From an uncultured Prevotella sp. (GTDB lineage: Bacteria; Bacteroidota; Bacteroidia; Bacteroidales; Bacteroidaceae), in contig USHV01000003.1 in NCBI GenBank assembly GCA_900554695.1, positions 54,896 through 118,895 on the forward strand: a stretch of 64,000 bases of DNA, given 5' to 3'. Under the pieces are notes generated by a model. That model was not told the DNA's origin, made no database searches, and saw nothing but the letters and a program-made list of their open reading frames with translations. The translations under genes and the position numbers were made by a program. Positions 44,363 to 53,289 of the stretch are shown piece by piece. Positions within the stretch are counted from its first letter, which is position 1. Every line of letters begins with the position of its first letter.

Positions 44363-45286
44363 TCATTTTCCGGTCTCGTCCCCGTTCTGTGTCTTTATGG
44401 CGTTGTTGCCGTTCACAAGACGCTCTCTGTAGCTCTTAGGCGACACGCCGAGGTGTTTCTTAACGTATTTTCCGAAGAACGAAAGGTTGGGAAACCCGAG
44501 CTCGTTTGAGATCTCCTTCACCGATTTGTGAGTATATCTTAGCTTGTCGCTTATGTCCTTTATCACATAAGTGTCTATTATTTTCGACGCCGGCTGTCCG
44601 CTCATACTGCTGCATATGGCCGTGAGATATTTAGGCGTTATGTTGAGCACGTCGGCGTAGTAAGCCACGTTGCGGCGCTTGGGATACATGTTTGTGAGCG
44701 TCTCGATGAAGTTCTGGAATATGTATTTTGCCGATGAGAAAGGATGTTCGTCTTTCTCGAAGAATTTGCTGATGGCGTCGCCGAACTCGTAGATGAACGC
44801 GAGCATGAGCGAGTCGATCACTTCAGCCTGATACTTTCCTATGTACGATTTCACCTTTTTCTGCAAAAGGTCGTGATACTGGCAGAATATTTCTGCATCC
44901 TTTTCGTCGAGCGGCAGTATGGGGTGAGTCTCGAAAGCCATTCTCACGTTCCATCCTATGTCGATTATGGGTAGTATGCGCTTGAAGTAGTTGGGCGAGA
45001 TGGCGATGCTGTAGCACTGCAGATCGTCGCTGTGACGCGCGTCGCTTATTATCACGTTGGGCGGACAGATGAGTATGTCGTTTTTGTGCATGGTGTGGCT
45101 TTGTCCGTTTATTCGGAACGACACCTCTCCGTTGAGACACAGCATCACCGCATAGAAGTCGAATGTGAATGTCTGCGGGCTGATGGTGTCGCCCAGATTG
45201 TTGCCGAAGGCTATGTCGCCGTCATTGTATAAGGTCTCTTTTTTTACCTCGGTGTCGTTAAGGTTTATTTTTTTTACTTTGTTCAT
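44363..45286 (-). CDS. AraC-family transcriptional regulator
   Basis: 307 residues from ATG 45286 (MNKVKKINLNDTEV); the 18-codon upstream extension is unlikely because a -7 box (TATATTTG, 45314-45307) lies inside it. Cupin-like N-terminal domain at about 40-130 (FDFYAVMLCLNGEVSFRI, HKNDILICPPNVI), helical linker, and the double-HTH AraC domain in the last 100 residues (RNVAYYADVLNITPKYLTAICSSMSG; VKEISNELGFPNLSFFGKYVKKHLG; PKSYRERL). Ligand and targets are unknown. It has its own terminator in the 130-bp repeat. It belongs to the same broad family as the partial regulator at the left edge but is not closely similar in the part that can be compared. Confidence 0.9.
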   Translation of the reverse strand: MNKVKKINLNDTEVKKETLYNDGDIAFGNNLGDTISPQTFTFDFYAVMLCLNGEVSFRINGQSHTMHKNDILICPPNVIISDARHSDDLQCYSIAISPNYFKRILPIIDIGWNVRMAFETHPILPLDEKDAEIFCQYHDLLQKKVKSYIGKYQAEVIDSLMLAFIYEFGDAISKFFEKDEHPFSSAKYIFQNFIETLTNMYPKRRNVAYYADVLNITPKYLTAICSSMSGQPASKIIDTYVIKDISDKLRYTHKSVKEISNELGFPNLSFFGKYVKKHLGVSPKSYRERLVNGNNAIKTQNGDETGK

Positions 45287-45920
45287 GTTTCTGTTATGTA
45301 CAGTTGCAAATATACAGCAGTTTTTCCTAATAAATGCCATTCGCAGTTTACATAATGATTAAAAATGTGAAAAAGAACGACGGGCCGTGCCTGTCTTGTG
45401 CGCAGGCTCACGTAGGCTGTGACGGCGTAAGTTTATGTTCAGGACCCTTGTCTGTGCCGGTTATGCTGCGAAGATGCGGGCATGTATGCCTGTATGACAT
45501 AGTGAACCGGCGCTGTCTTGTCTTTTGTTCCTGATTCTCTGTTATGAGTTCTGCGGATAGCGTTCTGTTTCAGGGCTGTCTGACGGACGTATATGTCGGA
45601 GGATTGTCTGACTGATTGGAGTCAGACTGTAGTGCGTAATGACGGCTGGAGAACGTATTATGCAGGGCCGGAATAATTATGGCATAAAATAAATATTTGC
45701 GGTCTGACGGATGATTCGGATTTACAGGTCTTACGGTCTGTGGTTCTGTGTGAAGTGATGCCTTCTTTTTGACCGTTGTCGCGGATGCTTGTCTGAATGT
45801 GGAATACAGGGTGCGGGGATGTGGCTGAAAGGGCTGCGAATAGCAATAATGAGGTAATGATTGTCGGTTATGTGTCATGTGATGCTTCTGTGGAAGTGCT
45901 GTTTTTCGTCATTTTTAGGT

Positions 45921-45952
45921 ATTGCGGATTGTCGCTTGTTTGACTAACTTTG
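45921..45952 (+). promoter_or_regulatory. Promoter of the stand-alone RNA candidate
   Basis: ATTG (45921-45924), exactly 20 bases, TAACTTTG (45945-45952). Good Bacteroidetes promoter with no ORF downstream before a terminator. Confidence 0.65.
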
Positions 45953-45957
45953 CAATC

Positions 45958-46071
45958 GTATTCCACATAAAGGTGTCGTCTGTATAACAGGAGTTAATGA
46001 CAGCTTATAGTTAAAGATACATAATGTTATTGTATAATCTACAGAAAGCCGGCTGTGAAGTCGGCTTTTTT
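45958..46071 (+). ncRNA. Candidate small RNA, about 113 nt
   Basis: Bounded by a promoter and by the intrinsic terminator AAAGCCG (46045-46051) / CGGCTTT (46062-46068) with TTTTTT. Between them there is only a five-codon ORF (ATGACAGCTTATAGTTAA) after AGGAG, so it could be an RNA gene or a very short peptide. The next gene downstream is on the opposite strand, so this is not a leader. I could not match it to a known RNA family. Confidence 0.45.
46045..46071 (+). terminator. Intrinsic terminator of the RNA candidate
   Basis: 7-bp stem AAAGCCG/CGGCTTT, 10-nt loop, six T residues. No plus-strand CDS ends within 15 kb upstream. Confidence 0.75.
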
Positions 46072-46143
46072 GTCTTTCATGCTTCCCGTATGGTGATTGT
46101 GGGGACTTGTGAAGGCGCTTCCGGTGCAGTGGTATTATGACGT

Positions 46144-46276
46144 GCGCGTTGCGGTTGCACGCGCAATACTCCGATATTTGCGCCCTGTGGGTCTGTCGTC
46201 CGCGCGGAGGGCAGCTATGACGACATAAGAAAAATCAGAATGTAAGCGCAACGGTGTGTTGTCTTACATTCTGATT
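46144..46276. repeat. 130-bp dispersed repeat with terminator, copy 2
   Basis: Partner of 44098-44229. The 14-bp stem AATCAGAATGTAAG (46233-46246) / CTTACATTCTGATT (46263-46276) is followed on the minus strand by TTTCTTAT and terminates the sialate esterase operon. Loops differ between copies while stems are kept. On the plus strand both copies carry GTTG-N21-(G/A)ATATTTGCG, a promoter-like spacing. Confidence 0.82.
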
Positions 46277-46330
46277 TATGGTTATCATGATGCCGGTCGG
46301 CAGCGTTTGCATGTCGCCGGCGTGTGTGCG

Positions 46331-48325
46331 TCAGTATGATGTGTTGCCGTAGGTGAGTCCCTTCCAGTCGTCGGTGCGGAACGGTACGGCCGGCAGATTG
46401 GCGCTGTTGGTGAGGTTGCACTCAGGATTGTCTGCCCAGGCATAGCGCACTGCGACAGGATGTTTCACCTCGGGCGACGACACAACCACCGTGTTGCCGT
46501 CTATCACGGCGTCTGCCCAGTGGAACCGGTGGTCGGGTCCGGCAATGGCAAAACCCTTGAGCTGTTGTCCGTCGCTTGTGGCGAGGCCTTTCGCCGTGTG
46601 GTCGAAGAAGAGTCTTATGCGGCCGTTCTCCACGCGGTAGTTGCGGTAAACGGGGCCCGAAGCCTCCACTTTCTCGCCATAAACCTTCTGTCGTGCCTGA
46701 AGCGCGAGCCTGTGGCCCACGTCCTGTTTGTTGCGCGGATGTATGTCGTTGGCGTCGCCTATGTCTATTATGCATGCCATACCGCATCCCGACAGCGTCT
46801 CGGCCGTCATCTGCTGTGCCTCGCGCAGCTCTGCCCATCGCGATTCGGTGGGCTGGTCGTGGCGCTGCATGAAGTTGGCAAGCTGCACCATGAAGAACGG
46901 GAAGTCGTAGCCCCACTTCTGCCGCCAGTCCTCAATCATGAGCGGCATGAGGTCGCGATACTGCCACGCGCGGTTTGAGTTGTCCTCTCCCTGATACCAT
47001 ATCGCGCCCTTGATGGCATATCCCACGAGCGGATTTATCATGGCGTTGTAGAGCACGCATGCGTTCTTCGCGTCGTTCACCGGGTCGCGCGGTTTTGCGG
47101 CGAGCGAGCTGAGCGGCGACGACATCTTGCTCTTCCACGTGCCGTTGAGGCTTATCGTGGTGCCGTCCTCGGCCGTGAGGCGACATTCCTGACCGTCGTA
47201 TCCCGTTATGCCGGCCAGTCCTCCAGTGTCGATACTCCTCACCGTGATGACCGCCTTGCCGGCTTTCACCGCGTCGGCAGGTATGACATACTCTCTTATC
47301 TCGCCCGGTCCGGTGGTGCTGCCGACCATGATGTCGTTGAAGTAGGTCATGTCGTCATCGTCCACCTTACCAAGACGTAGGGTCAGCTTCTGTCCGGCCA
47401 TGCTCTCGGGAATGTCTATCACCCTGCGGTAGATTATCATTCCGTCGAACGCGTCGTACTTGCTGTTGCTTATATATCCCGGCACCGGCGTGTCGTCCCA
47501 TCCGGAGTCGTCGTATGATGTCGCAAAATAGCTGAAGCGGCCGTCCCGGTATTCAGGGTCGTTGCTGTTGAATGAGGTGAACCACCTGGTGAGTTCTTCC
47601 TTATATTTAGCCGCGCGCTCGTCCTTGTTCTCGGGCATCGAGGCTATGCGTTCCACCTCGCCGCGGAACTCGGGCAGCTCTGTGAGCGACTCACCGCTGG
47701 TCCATGCCTCGGCGGGAGTGCCTCCCCAGCTCGACTGTATGAGCCCCACGGGCACGTCGCGATACTTCTCTATGTCGCGGCCGAAGAAGTAGGCCACGGC
47801 CGAGAAAGGCGCTATCGTAGAGGGCGAGCACACCTGCCATCCGCCTTTCATCGCCGTGAAGCTGTCTTGCGGACGCATGGCCATGATGTTATCCACACGC
47901 AGCAGACGTATGTTGCTGTGGTCGGCGGCCTTCACCTCAGCCTCGTAGTTGTTCACCTGTCCCCATCCGTTGATCGGCATGTCCATGTTAGACTGTCCCG
48001 AGCACAGCCACACCTCGCCTATCATTACGTTGTGCAGCGTCACGGGCGTGCCGTCGCTGATGGTTATCTCATACGGTCCGCCGGCCTTGGGCGTTGCCAC
48101 CCTCACCAGCCATTTGCCGTCATTGCCGGCCACTGCCTCGTACTTGTGTTTGTCCCACGATGTGGTGACGCTCACCGTCCGTCCGGCCTCGCATGTGCCC
48201 CACAGCGGCGCGTCGGCCTTCTGTTGCATCACCATGTTGTCGGTGAAGAGCGGAGAGAGCTTTACCTGTGCCTGTGCCGTGGCGCAGCATGTGGCTATCA
48301 GAATCCATGCGATGTTTCTTTTCAT
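46331..48325 (-). CDS. Sialate O-acetylesterase-family carbohydrate esterase
   Basis: 664 residues: signal peptide (1-20, ATCCATAQAQ), N-terminal beta domain, then an SGNH esterase with Ser112 in WLCSGQSNMDMP (block I) and the Asp-His block in DIGDANDIHPRNKQDVG near residue 530. Between the halves of the catalytic domain sits a jelly-roll insert (about 250-400; SYDDSGWDDTPVPGYI ... FDGMIIYRRVIDIP) like that of beta-galactosidases, usual for this family. It removes O-acetyl groups from sialic acid or, in plant-glycan loci, from xylan or pectin; substrate not decidable here. Last gene of the four-gene operon, 18 bp after the DUF1080 gene. Confidence 0.88.
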   Translation of the reverse strand: MKRNIAWILIATCCATAQAQVKLSPLFTDNMVMQQKADAPLWGTCEAGRTVSVTTSWDKHKYEAVAGNDGKWLVRVATPKAGGPYEITISDGTPVTLHNVMIGEVWLCSGQSNMDMPINGWGQVNNYEAEVKAADHSNIRLLRVDNIMAMRPQDSFTAMKGGWQVCSPSTIAPFSAVAYFFGRDIEKYRDVPVGLIQSSWGGTPAEAWTSGESLTELPEFRGEVERIASMPENKDERAAKYKEELTRWFTSFNSNDPEYRDGRFSYFATSYDDSGWDDTPVPGYISNSKYDAFDGMIIYRRVIDIPESMAGQKLTLRLGKVDDDDMTYFNDIMVGSTTGPGEIREYVIPADAVKAGKAVITVRSIDTGGLAGITGYDGQECRLTAEDGTTISLNGTWKSKMSSPLSSLAAKPRDPVNDAKNACVLYNAMINPLVGYAIKGAIWYQGEDNSNRAWQYRDLMPLMIEDWRQKWGYDFPFFMVQLANFMQRHDQPTESRWAELREAQQMTAETLSGCGMACIIDIGDANDIHPRNKQDVGHRLALQARQKVYGEKVEASGPVYRNYRVENGRIRLFFDHTAKGLATSDGQQLKGFAIAGPDHRFHWADAVIDGNTVVVSSPEVKHPVAVRYAWADNPECNLTNSANLPAVPFRTDDWKGLTYGNTSY

Positions 48326-48343
48326 GTTGTCTTTGGTTTATGT

Positions 48344-49720
48344 TCAACGGCGGCGACGGTTGTTGCCGTTCTTGAGCTTCAGAGGTTTAATCTTCACGTT
48401 CTTGAACCACACCTCGTTGCCGTGGTCTTGCAGCAGGATGTTGCCGCGCTTGTGATTGCCGAAGTTCTTCCAGTTCTTGTACTTGCTGTATGCCACCAGC
48501 GCGTTCCACATCTGGTTGTCGCGTTCATACTCCAGCAGTTTCACGCCGTTGAGCCAGTGCTCCACGTGTTTGCCGCGCACGATTATCATTGCTGTGTTGA
48601 AGTTGTTTATGTCGAAAGGCTTCTTCTCCGGTGCCGGTATGAGGTCGTAGAGCGAACCCAGTTTGCGGTTGCCCTTCACGCCGAGCTTGGCGTCCGGATG
48701 GCGCAGGTCGTCCAGAATCTGGAACTCGCAGCCTATTGCCGAACCCTCACCCTTGTTGGCTTCCGGATCGACGAAGTATTTTATACCGCTGTTGGCGCCC
48801 TTCGTTATCTTGAAGTCGACGGTCAGTATGAAGTTGTCGTAGGTATCGGTGGTCACGATGTCGCCGCCGTTCGACGATTCGCCGCCGTCTGCTGCCAGTA
48901 CCTTGAGCACTCCGTCCTCAATCTTCCAGCCTTTGGTCGGGAACGAGTCGAGCTTTGCTCCACGCCATCCGTTGGTGGTCTTGCCGTCCCACAGCAGCTT
49001 CCAGCCCATCTTCTCTTCCTGCGGCGACAGAGTGTTGTCTATGCAGTTCACCTGCGGAGTGCGGTCTTCGGGCGTGAGATATTTCTCCACATCCTCGGTG
49101 CAGATGCGTATGTCGCGCCATGCCACTGTCTTTCCCTCGTCGGCTTTGTTCTGTATGGCGTGCACCTGAAGGGCGATGAGACCGCTCAGAGTCTTGTCGT
49201 CCCAGAGGTTGGCACACGGAATGTCGTTCACCCAAGTGCGTATGCTGTTGCCGTAAGCCTCGATGCGCGCCTTGTTCCATTGTCCGTTCTTGAATGCCTT
49301 TTTGGCTCTCGGGTTCTTTGTCAGCGGGTAGAGCCATCCGCGGCGGGCCTCGTCGTAGATGCCGCCTGTCCATGCTCTCTGCGACGGGTCTATCTCAAAC
49401 TGATAGCCGTGCACGCGTCCGTTCTGATATGACTTGAGGCTTTCGCTGCGTAGCTGCACGCCGGAGTTGAGCCCGTCTGTTATCTTGAACTGGAACTCGA
49501 GTATGAAGTTGCCGTATTTCTTCTTTGTGCAGAGGAATGAGTTTTCCGTGTTCATCTTGGTGTAACCCACTATTGCGCCGTCCTCCACCTTATATTCGGC
49601 CTTACCGTTTTTCTGTGTCCATCCGCTCAGGTTCTTGCCGTTGAAGAGCGATTTCCATTCCTGCGCCGTCGCCGGCAGGATGAACAGTGCGGCGATGGCT
49701 GTGATTATAAGTTTTCTCAT
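48344..49720 (-). CDS. Two-domain DUF1080 protein, 3-keto-glycoside hydrolase candidate
   Basis: 458 residues from ATG 49720 ([20 protein letters not shown], signal peptide); the 30-codon extension upstream is rejected. Two concanavalin-like DUF1080 domains follow in tandem: domain 1 at about 20-220 ([20 protein letters not shown] ... [11 protein letters not shown]), domain 2 at about 240-450 ([19 protein letters not shown] ... [12 protein letters not shown]). DUF1080 members act as hydrolases on 3-keto-glycosides in the BT2156-2160-type pathway, where a Gfo/Idh oxidoreductase makes the keto sugar. An oxidoreductase is encoded in this same operon, so the pairing fits. Which domain is active is not clear. 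Confidence 0.85.
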   Translation of the reverse strand: MRKLIITAIAALFILPATAQEWKSLFNGKNLSGWTQKNGKAEYKVEDGAIVGYTKMNTENSFLCTKKKYGNFILEFQFKITDGLNSGVQLRSESLKSYQNGRVHGYQFEIDPSQRAWTGGIYDEARRGWLYPLTKNPRAKKAFKNGQWNKARIEAYGNSIRTWVNDIPCANLWDDKTLSGLIALQVHAIQNKADEGKTVAWRDIRICTEDVEKYLTPEDRTPQVNCIDNTLSPQEEKMGWKLLWDGKTTNGWRGAKLDSFPTKGWKIEDGVLKVLAADGGESSNGGDIVTTDTYDNFILTVDFKITKGANSGIKYFVDPEANKGEGSAIGCEFQILDDLRHPDAKLGVKGNRKLGSLYDLIPAPEKKPFDINNFNTAMIIVRGKHVEHWLNGVKLLEYERDNQMWNALVAYSKYKNWKNFGNHKRGNILLQDHGNEVWFKNVKIKPLKLKNGNNRRRR

Positions 49721-49813
49721 TTGTGTTATTGGTTTTAGGGTTGTTCTCCGCCGTTGTGCGGCAGAGCCTTTTCTGTGTTGTGTCTTTGTGTGAATGTGGC
49801 CGTGGCCCAAGGC

Positions 49814-50614
49814 TCACTGCCGCCGCTTATAGAATCTGACGTAGTCGATGAGCATCTCCACCGGCAGGTCGCTACGCCTCACCGCGCCTACCCAACTGCC
49901 GCCAAGCTGCATGTCGATGAGCAGATAGAACGGGCGGTCGAAGGGAAACTGACCATCCTTGTCGGTCTCTATGCGGCGGTAGGTGAACGTGTGGCGGTCG
50001 TTGATGAAAAACGCCAGACTGTCCCGATACATCTCCACGGCATACACATTGTACGCATCCGGATCTATAGGTCCGGTGGCATGCGAGGGCGGATTGTCCT
50101 TTATGCCGAGGTTGTAGGTATAGTGCGAGTGCACGGTCTGATAGGCAATGCTGTCGCCGTTGAGCCGTTCCATGATGTCAATCTCGCCGTCGCGCGGCCA
50201 GCTTCCGTTCTCCGGCAGAAGCCATATGGCCGGCCATGCGCCCTGTGCGGCATTGAGCCGTGCGCGTATCTCGAGCCGTCCGTCGCTGAACGTGCGCTTA
50301 CCCATGGAGCATACGCCTCCGGTGATGAACGGGGCTGTGTCGTTCGGCGCCACGTCGTTTATTATTCCGCGCAGCACGAGGTTGCCCTTGCGCATGGCGT
50401 AGCATGCGTCGTGATGCGACATGTGGCGGTTCCAGTCGGACGTTCCGCGGTCTATCCTGCTCCACGTGGCAGTGTCGAACGAATGTTTCTGGTCGAAGTT
50501 GTCCTCCCACACCAGTGTCCATCCGTCCGACACCGTGCCGCGTGTCACGCCGCACGAGCACACCGTCGCGGCCATTATTGCCGCCGCCATGATGAGCCTT
50601 GTGCCTTTGTTCAT
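49814..50614 (-). CDS. GH16 beta-glucanase-like lipoprotein
   Basis: 266 residues: lipobox AATVCSC with Cys21, then one GH16 jelly-roll. The retaining catalytic motif GEIDIMER gives nucleophile Glu144, assisting Asp146 and acid/base Glu149. Flanking blocks (WPAIWLLPENGSWPRDG, HSHYTYNLGIK, YNVYAVEMYRDSLAFFIND) are complete. The E-I-D-I-M-E spacing with the beta-bulge is that of laminarinase/beta-1,3(4)-glucanase and related subfamilies. As a lipoprotein in the DUF1080-oxidoreductase operon it could supply oligosaccharides to those enzymes. Length is normal. Confidence 0.9.
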   Translation of the reverse strand: MNKGTRLIMAAAIMAATVCSCGVTRGTVSDGWTLVWEDNFDQKHSFDTATWSRIDRGTSDWNRHMSHHDACYAMRKGNLVLRGIINDVAPNDTAPFITGGVCSMGKRTFSDGRLEIRARLNAAQGAWPAIWLLPENGSWPRDGEIDIMERLNGDSIAYQTVHSHYTYNLGIKDNPPSHATGPIDPDAYNVYAVEMYRDSLAFFINDRHTFTYRRIETDKDGQFPFDRPFYLLIDMQLGGSWVGAVRRSDLPVEMLIDYVRFYKRRQ

Positions 50615-50671
50615 ACTCGGAGATCAGATTTTTATGTGTAGATTGATTGTTTTGTTCAGACGTTTTTAGCC

Positions 50672-52096
50672 TTACGCCTTATAGAGGAACTCCCATCCCT
50701 TGCGCGGAGGCATGCCCGAGAGCAGTGCGTTGGCGAAGACGTTGTTGGTGAACTGCTTTGTGCGCGGGTCGAAGAATAGCTGCGTGTTCAGACGCTGTGC
50801 TATCACACCGAGGCAGAATACCTGGCTGAGCACACCGTTAATCTCGAACGGCGAGCGTGTCTTCTCTGTTCCCTGGCAGGCACGGAGGAAGTTCACGTAG
50901 TGGTTTGACGGGCTCTTCGGCACTTCAGGCAGGCGGCTCTTCATCTCCTCGGCCTTGTCGCCGATGATTGAGAGTGTGCTGCCGTGGCTTCCGCCCTTGA
51001 ATATAAGGTCGCGGCTGTAGATTATCTTTCCCGGGTTGAGTTCGGATACCGGCGTGTCGCCCTGGTTGCTCGACGGTATGTCCGGATTGTATTCTGACTT
51101 GCCGTAGCCTTTGGGCAGCGGCGGCAGGTTGTCTATGCCGTCATACCATGTCACGTCGCACGGCGGCATGTTGCCTCTCGCGCCGAAGCGGAACAGGATG
51201 GTTGAGGAATAGGGGAAGAAGAAATCGTTGTGGCCCTTCTCGTAAGTGAGCGACACCTCATAGGGCAGTCCGAGGTTTAGGAACTCGTGAGCCGTGTCGA
51301 GAATGTGTGCTCCCCAGTCGCCCAGCGCGCCCATGCCGAAGTCGTACCAGCAGCGCCAGTCACCCTGATGGAACTTAGCCGAGTAGTCGTGCCACGGACA
51401 AGCGCCGAGCCATACGTCCCAGTTCATTCCGTCGGGCAGCGGATCGCCTGAAGGCATGCGGTACATGTTGGCGTCGAAGCTGTGCCAGCGTCGCGGATTG
51501 TTCATGTGAGCCGTTATGGCCGTCACGTCCTTTATGATGCCCGCGTCCATCCATGCCTTGAACTGGAAGTAGTTGGCTTCGGAGTGGCCCTGGTTGCCCA
51601 CCTGGGTCACTACGTTCGGACATGAGCGTGCTTTCTGTATGAGCAGTTCCGCCTCGATGAACGTGCGGGTCATCGGTTTCTCCAGATATATGTGCTTGCC
51701 ATATTCGAGTGCCAGCATGGCAATGGGGAAATGGCTGTGGTCAGGAGTAGAAGCCACCACTGCGTCGAAGTTCTGGCTGTACTTCTCGAACATCTCGCGG
51801 TAGTCTGTGAACAGCTTTGCCTTGGGGTATTTGCCGAGCACCTTCTGTGTCTGTTTGCCCTTCAGATCGACGTCGCAGAGCGCTGTCACCTCTATCATGC
51901 CCGTGCGCTCAAACTCGGTCACGTTCTGTTCACCGCGGTTGCCGATGCCGATGAAGGCTATCTTCACCTTGTCGCCCTTGGAGTCCTTGGCGTTGTTTGC
52001 ACCTGCCGGCCGTGCAGCCAGCGAACTGAGTGGCGCCAGTCCTAAGCCTGCTGCTGCCACTCCCATCTGTTTGAGAAAGTCTCTTCGTGTAGTCAT
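50672..52096 (-). CDS. Gfo/Idh/MocA oxidoreductase with Tat signal
   Basis: 474 residues from ATG 52096 (MTTRRDFLKQMGVAAAGLGL), a twin-arginine signal, so the folded, cofactor-loaded enzyme is exported. The start is set by the Tat motif; the frame continues 31 codons upstream without meaning. The Rossmann motif IAFIGIGNRGEQN is at about 44-56, the family Lys in YLEKPMTR, and the catalytic His region in GALGDWGAHILDTAHEF. A GH109-type activity is an alternative, but pairing with DUF1080 favours sugar C3 oxidation to 3-keto-glycosides (inference). First gene of the operon. Confidence 0.86.
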   Translation of the reverse strand: MTTRRDFLKQMGVAAAGLGLAPLSSLAARPAGANNAKDSKGDKVKIAFIGIGNRGEQNVTEFERTGMIEVTALCDVDLKGKQTQKVLGKYPKAKLFTDYREMFEKYSQNFDAVVASTPDHSHFPIAMLALEYGKHIYLEKPMTRTFIEAELLIQKARSCPNVVTQVGNQGHSEANYFQFKAWMDAGIIKDVTAITAHMNNPRRWHSFDANMYRMPSGDPLPDGMNWDVWLGACPWHDYSAKFHQGDWRCWYDFGMGALGDWGAHILDTAHEFLNLGLPYEVSLTYEKGHNDFFFPYSSTILFRFGARGNMPPCDVTWYDGIDNLPPLPKGYGKSEYNPDIPSSNQGDTPVSELNPGKIIYSRDLIFKGGSHGSTLSIIGDKAEEMKSRLPEVPKSPSNHYVNFLRACQGTEKTRSPFEINGVLSQVFCLGVIAQRLNTQLFFDPRTKQFTNNVFANALLSGMPPRKGWEFLYKA

Positions 52097-52970
52097 TACC
52101 GTATTAGGTTTATGTGATTTAGTTATTGTTGTTGTTTCTTCTGTCTGATTGTCCGTTGCGGGATAAGCCTCCCGTGTCATGCAATGCACCTAAAAAGACG
52201 GTCTCTTTATATGTTTCGTCGTCGTTGCTGAGCCGCCGGGCGGATACTCATCACGGCAAGCCATGAGATGTGACGGTACGCCGTGCGAATGGCTTATGCG
52301 GCGGTAAGGATGATTGCATACCGATGCTGCCGCACATACTGCTGTCGTGCGGATGGCTTTGCGGCTGTGTATCATACTGTTAGGGTCTGCGTTCATTGTC
52401 TTGCCGTAATTGTTCCGGTTTAGGTTTTTGACTGTTCCTCCGTGTCGGACGGTGTTTCCGTGCACGTACACGGAGTGCTTTCTTTTCATAGGTGGCGCCT
52501 TATTCCGACTCCTTTTGTCCTTATCTGAAAAAGAAAGTTCTTAATGTCGTCCGCCTGACTCGTCGTGTCGCATTGTTGCCGTCAGGTATTTTCGGTTACC
52601 AATACGTCACAAAGATAATGAATTATGCTAATAGATTAAATCAAAATTTGCATTATTGTTTCCAAATTTTTATTTTTTTTGCATTTCGGTTTCGTCGCAG
52701 GCGTTCCGTGGTGGTGAAACCGGTGGTAGTCGGGCTGTTGCTTCCGGCTGCGCGAGGTGGTGGGTATGGATGTGTGGACAGCGGTCTGCGTAGTTGTCGT
52801 GAGCGACATAGAAGTCGGTGAAATGTTAAAAAAAGGTGCTCCATTTTCGACGAATTTGCGGGCGACACGGTGTTTGTCGGCAAATACGCGAGTTTTGAAG
52901 GGTTTTGGATAAGGTGCTGATAATAAGGCGTTTGCGCCAAAACTATGATACGGTCTGCTGCATACTGTCT

Positions 52971-53080
52971 TGCGAAATGGGCTCTTTCAGGATGCGAAAT
53001 GGGCTCTTTCGGCCCATGAAATGGGCTTAATCGTGCTCCGAAACGGGCTCTTTCAGAGTGCGAAATGGCCTTTTTCGCAC
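52971..53080. repeat. 22-bp phased array F (5 units)
   Basis: Units at 52971, 52993, 53015, 53037 and 53059. This is the cleanest array: units 1 and 2 share tgcGAAATGGGCTCTTTC exactly and the others differ at a few positions. Confidence 0.92.
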
Positions 53081-53236
53081 GACGCACTCCGAAATGTTGG
53101 GGGTAGAGACGCACAAGGCGAATTTCCGGAATTTCCTTTTTCGGTATGAAAATGGTAATTTCGGGAGCATCCGATTTTCTATTTTGAGTGGCGGAGCGGA
53201 AGTTTTTCGGGCGGAAAATTTAACTTAAAAGTGTTA

Positions 53237-53268
53237 AAATGCGGAGCTGCCGTTTCAGCCCCGCATAT
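53237..53268 (-). terminator. Terminator 200 bp past the duplicated-domain gene
   Basis: Minus strand: ATGCGGGGCTG...CAGCTCCGCATTTTA, stem ATGCGG-GCT / AGC-CCGCAT with mismatches at one position, then TTTTA. Array G lies between the gene and this hairpin. Confidence 0.65.
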
Positions 53269-53289
53269 AGTGTTGTCAATACTTCAGCG

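Larger units (their letters stand above)
45287..46330. other. 1-kb intergenic region with a stand-alone transcript candidate
   Basis: Contains the AraC gene's -7 box, a degenerate repeat related to 14.25-14.5 kb (GGCATAAAATAAATATTTGC at 45681-45700, GGTCTGACGGATGATTCGG to 45719, and ATGTGTCATGTGAT at 45870-45883), the promoter-ncRNA-terminator unit (45921-46071) and the second 130-bp repeat. No protein gene seen. Confidence 0.5.

Noticed and set aside
47867..49432. 521-codon plus-strand ORF spanning the esterase and DUF1080 genes
   Set aside because: It crosses two real genes in antisense and shows a low-complexity V/H/R-rich composition.
52190..52489. 99-codon minus-strand ORF before the oxidoreductase
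   Set aside because: Composition is unlike the neighbouring genes, there is no domain or signal, and it lies in the probable leader.
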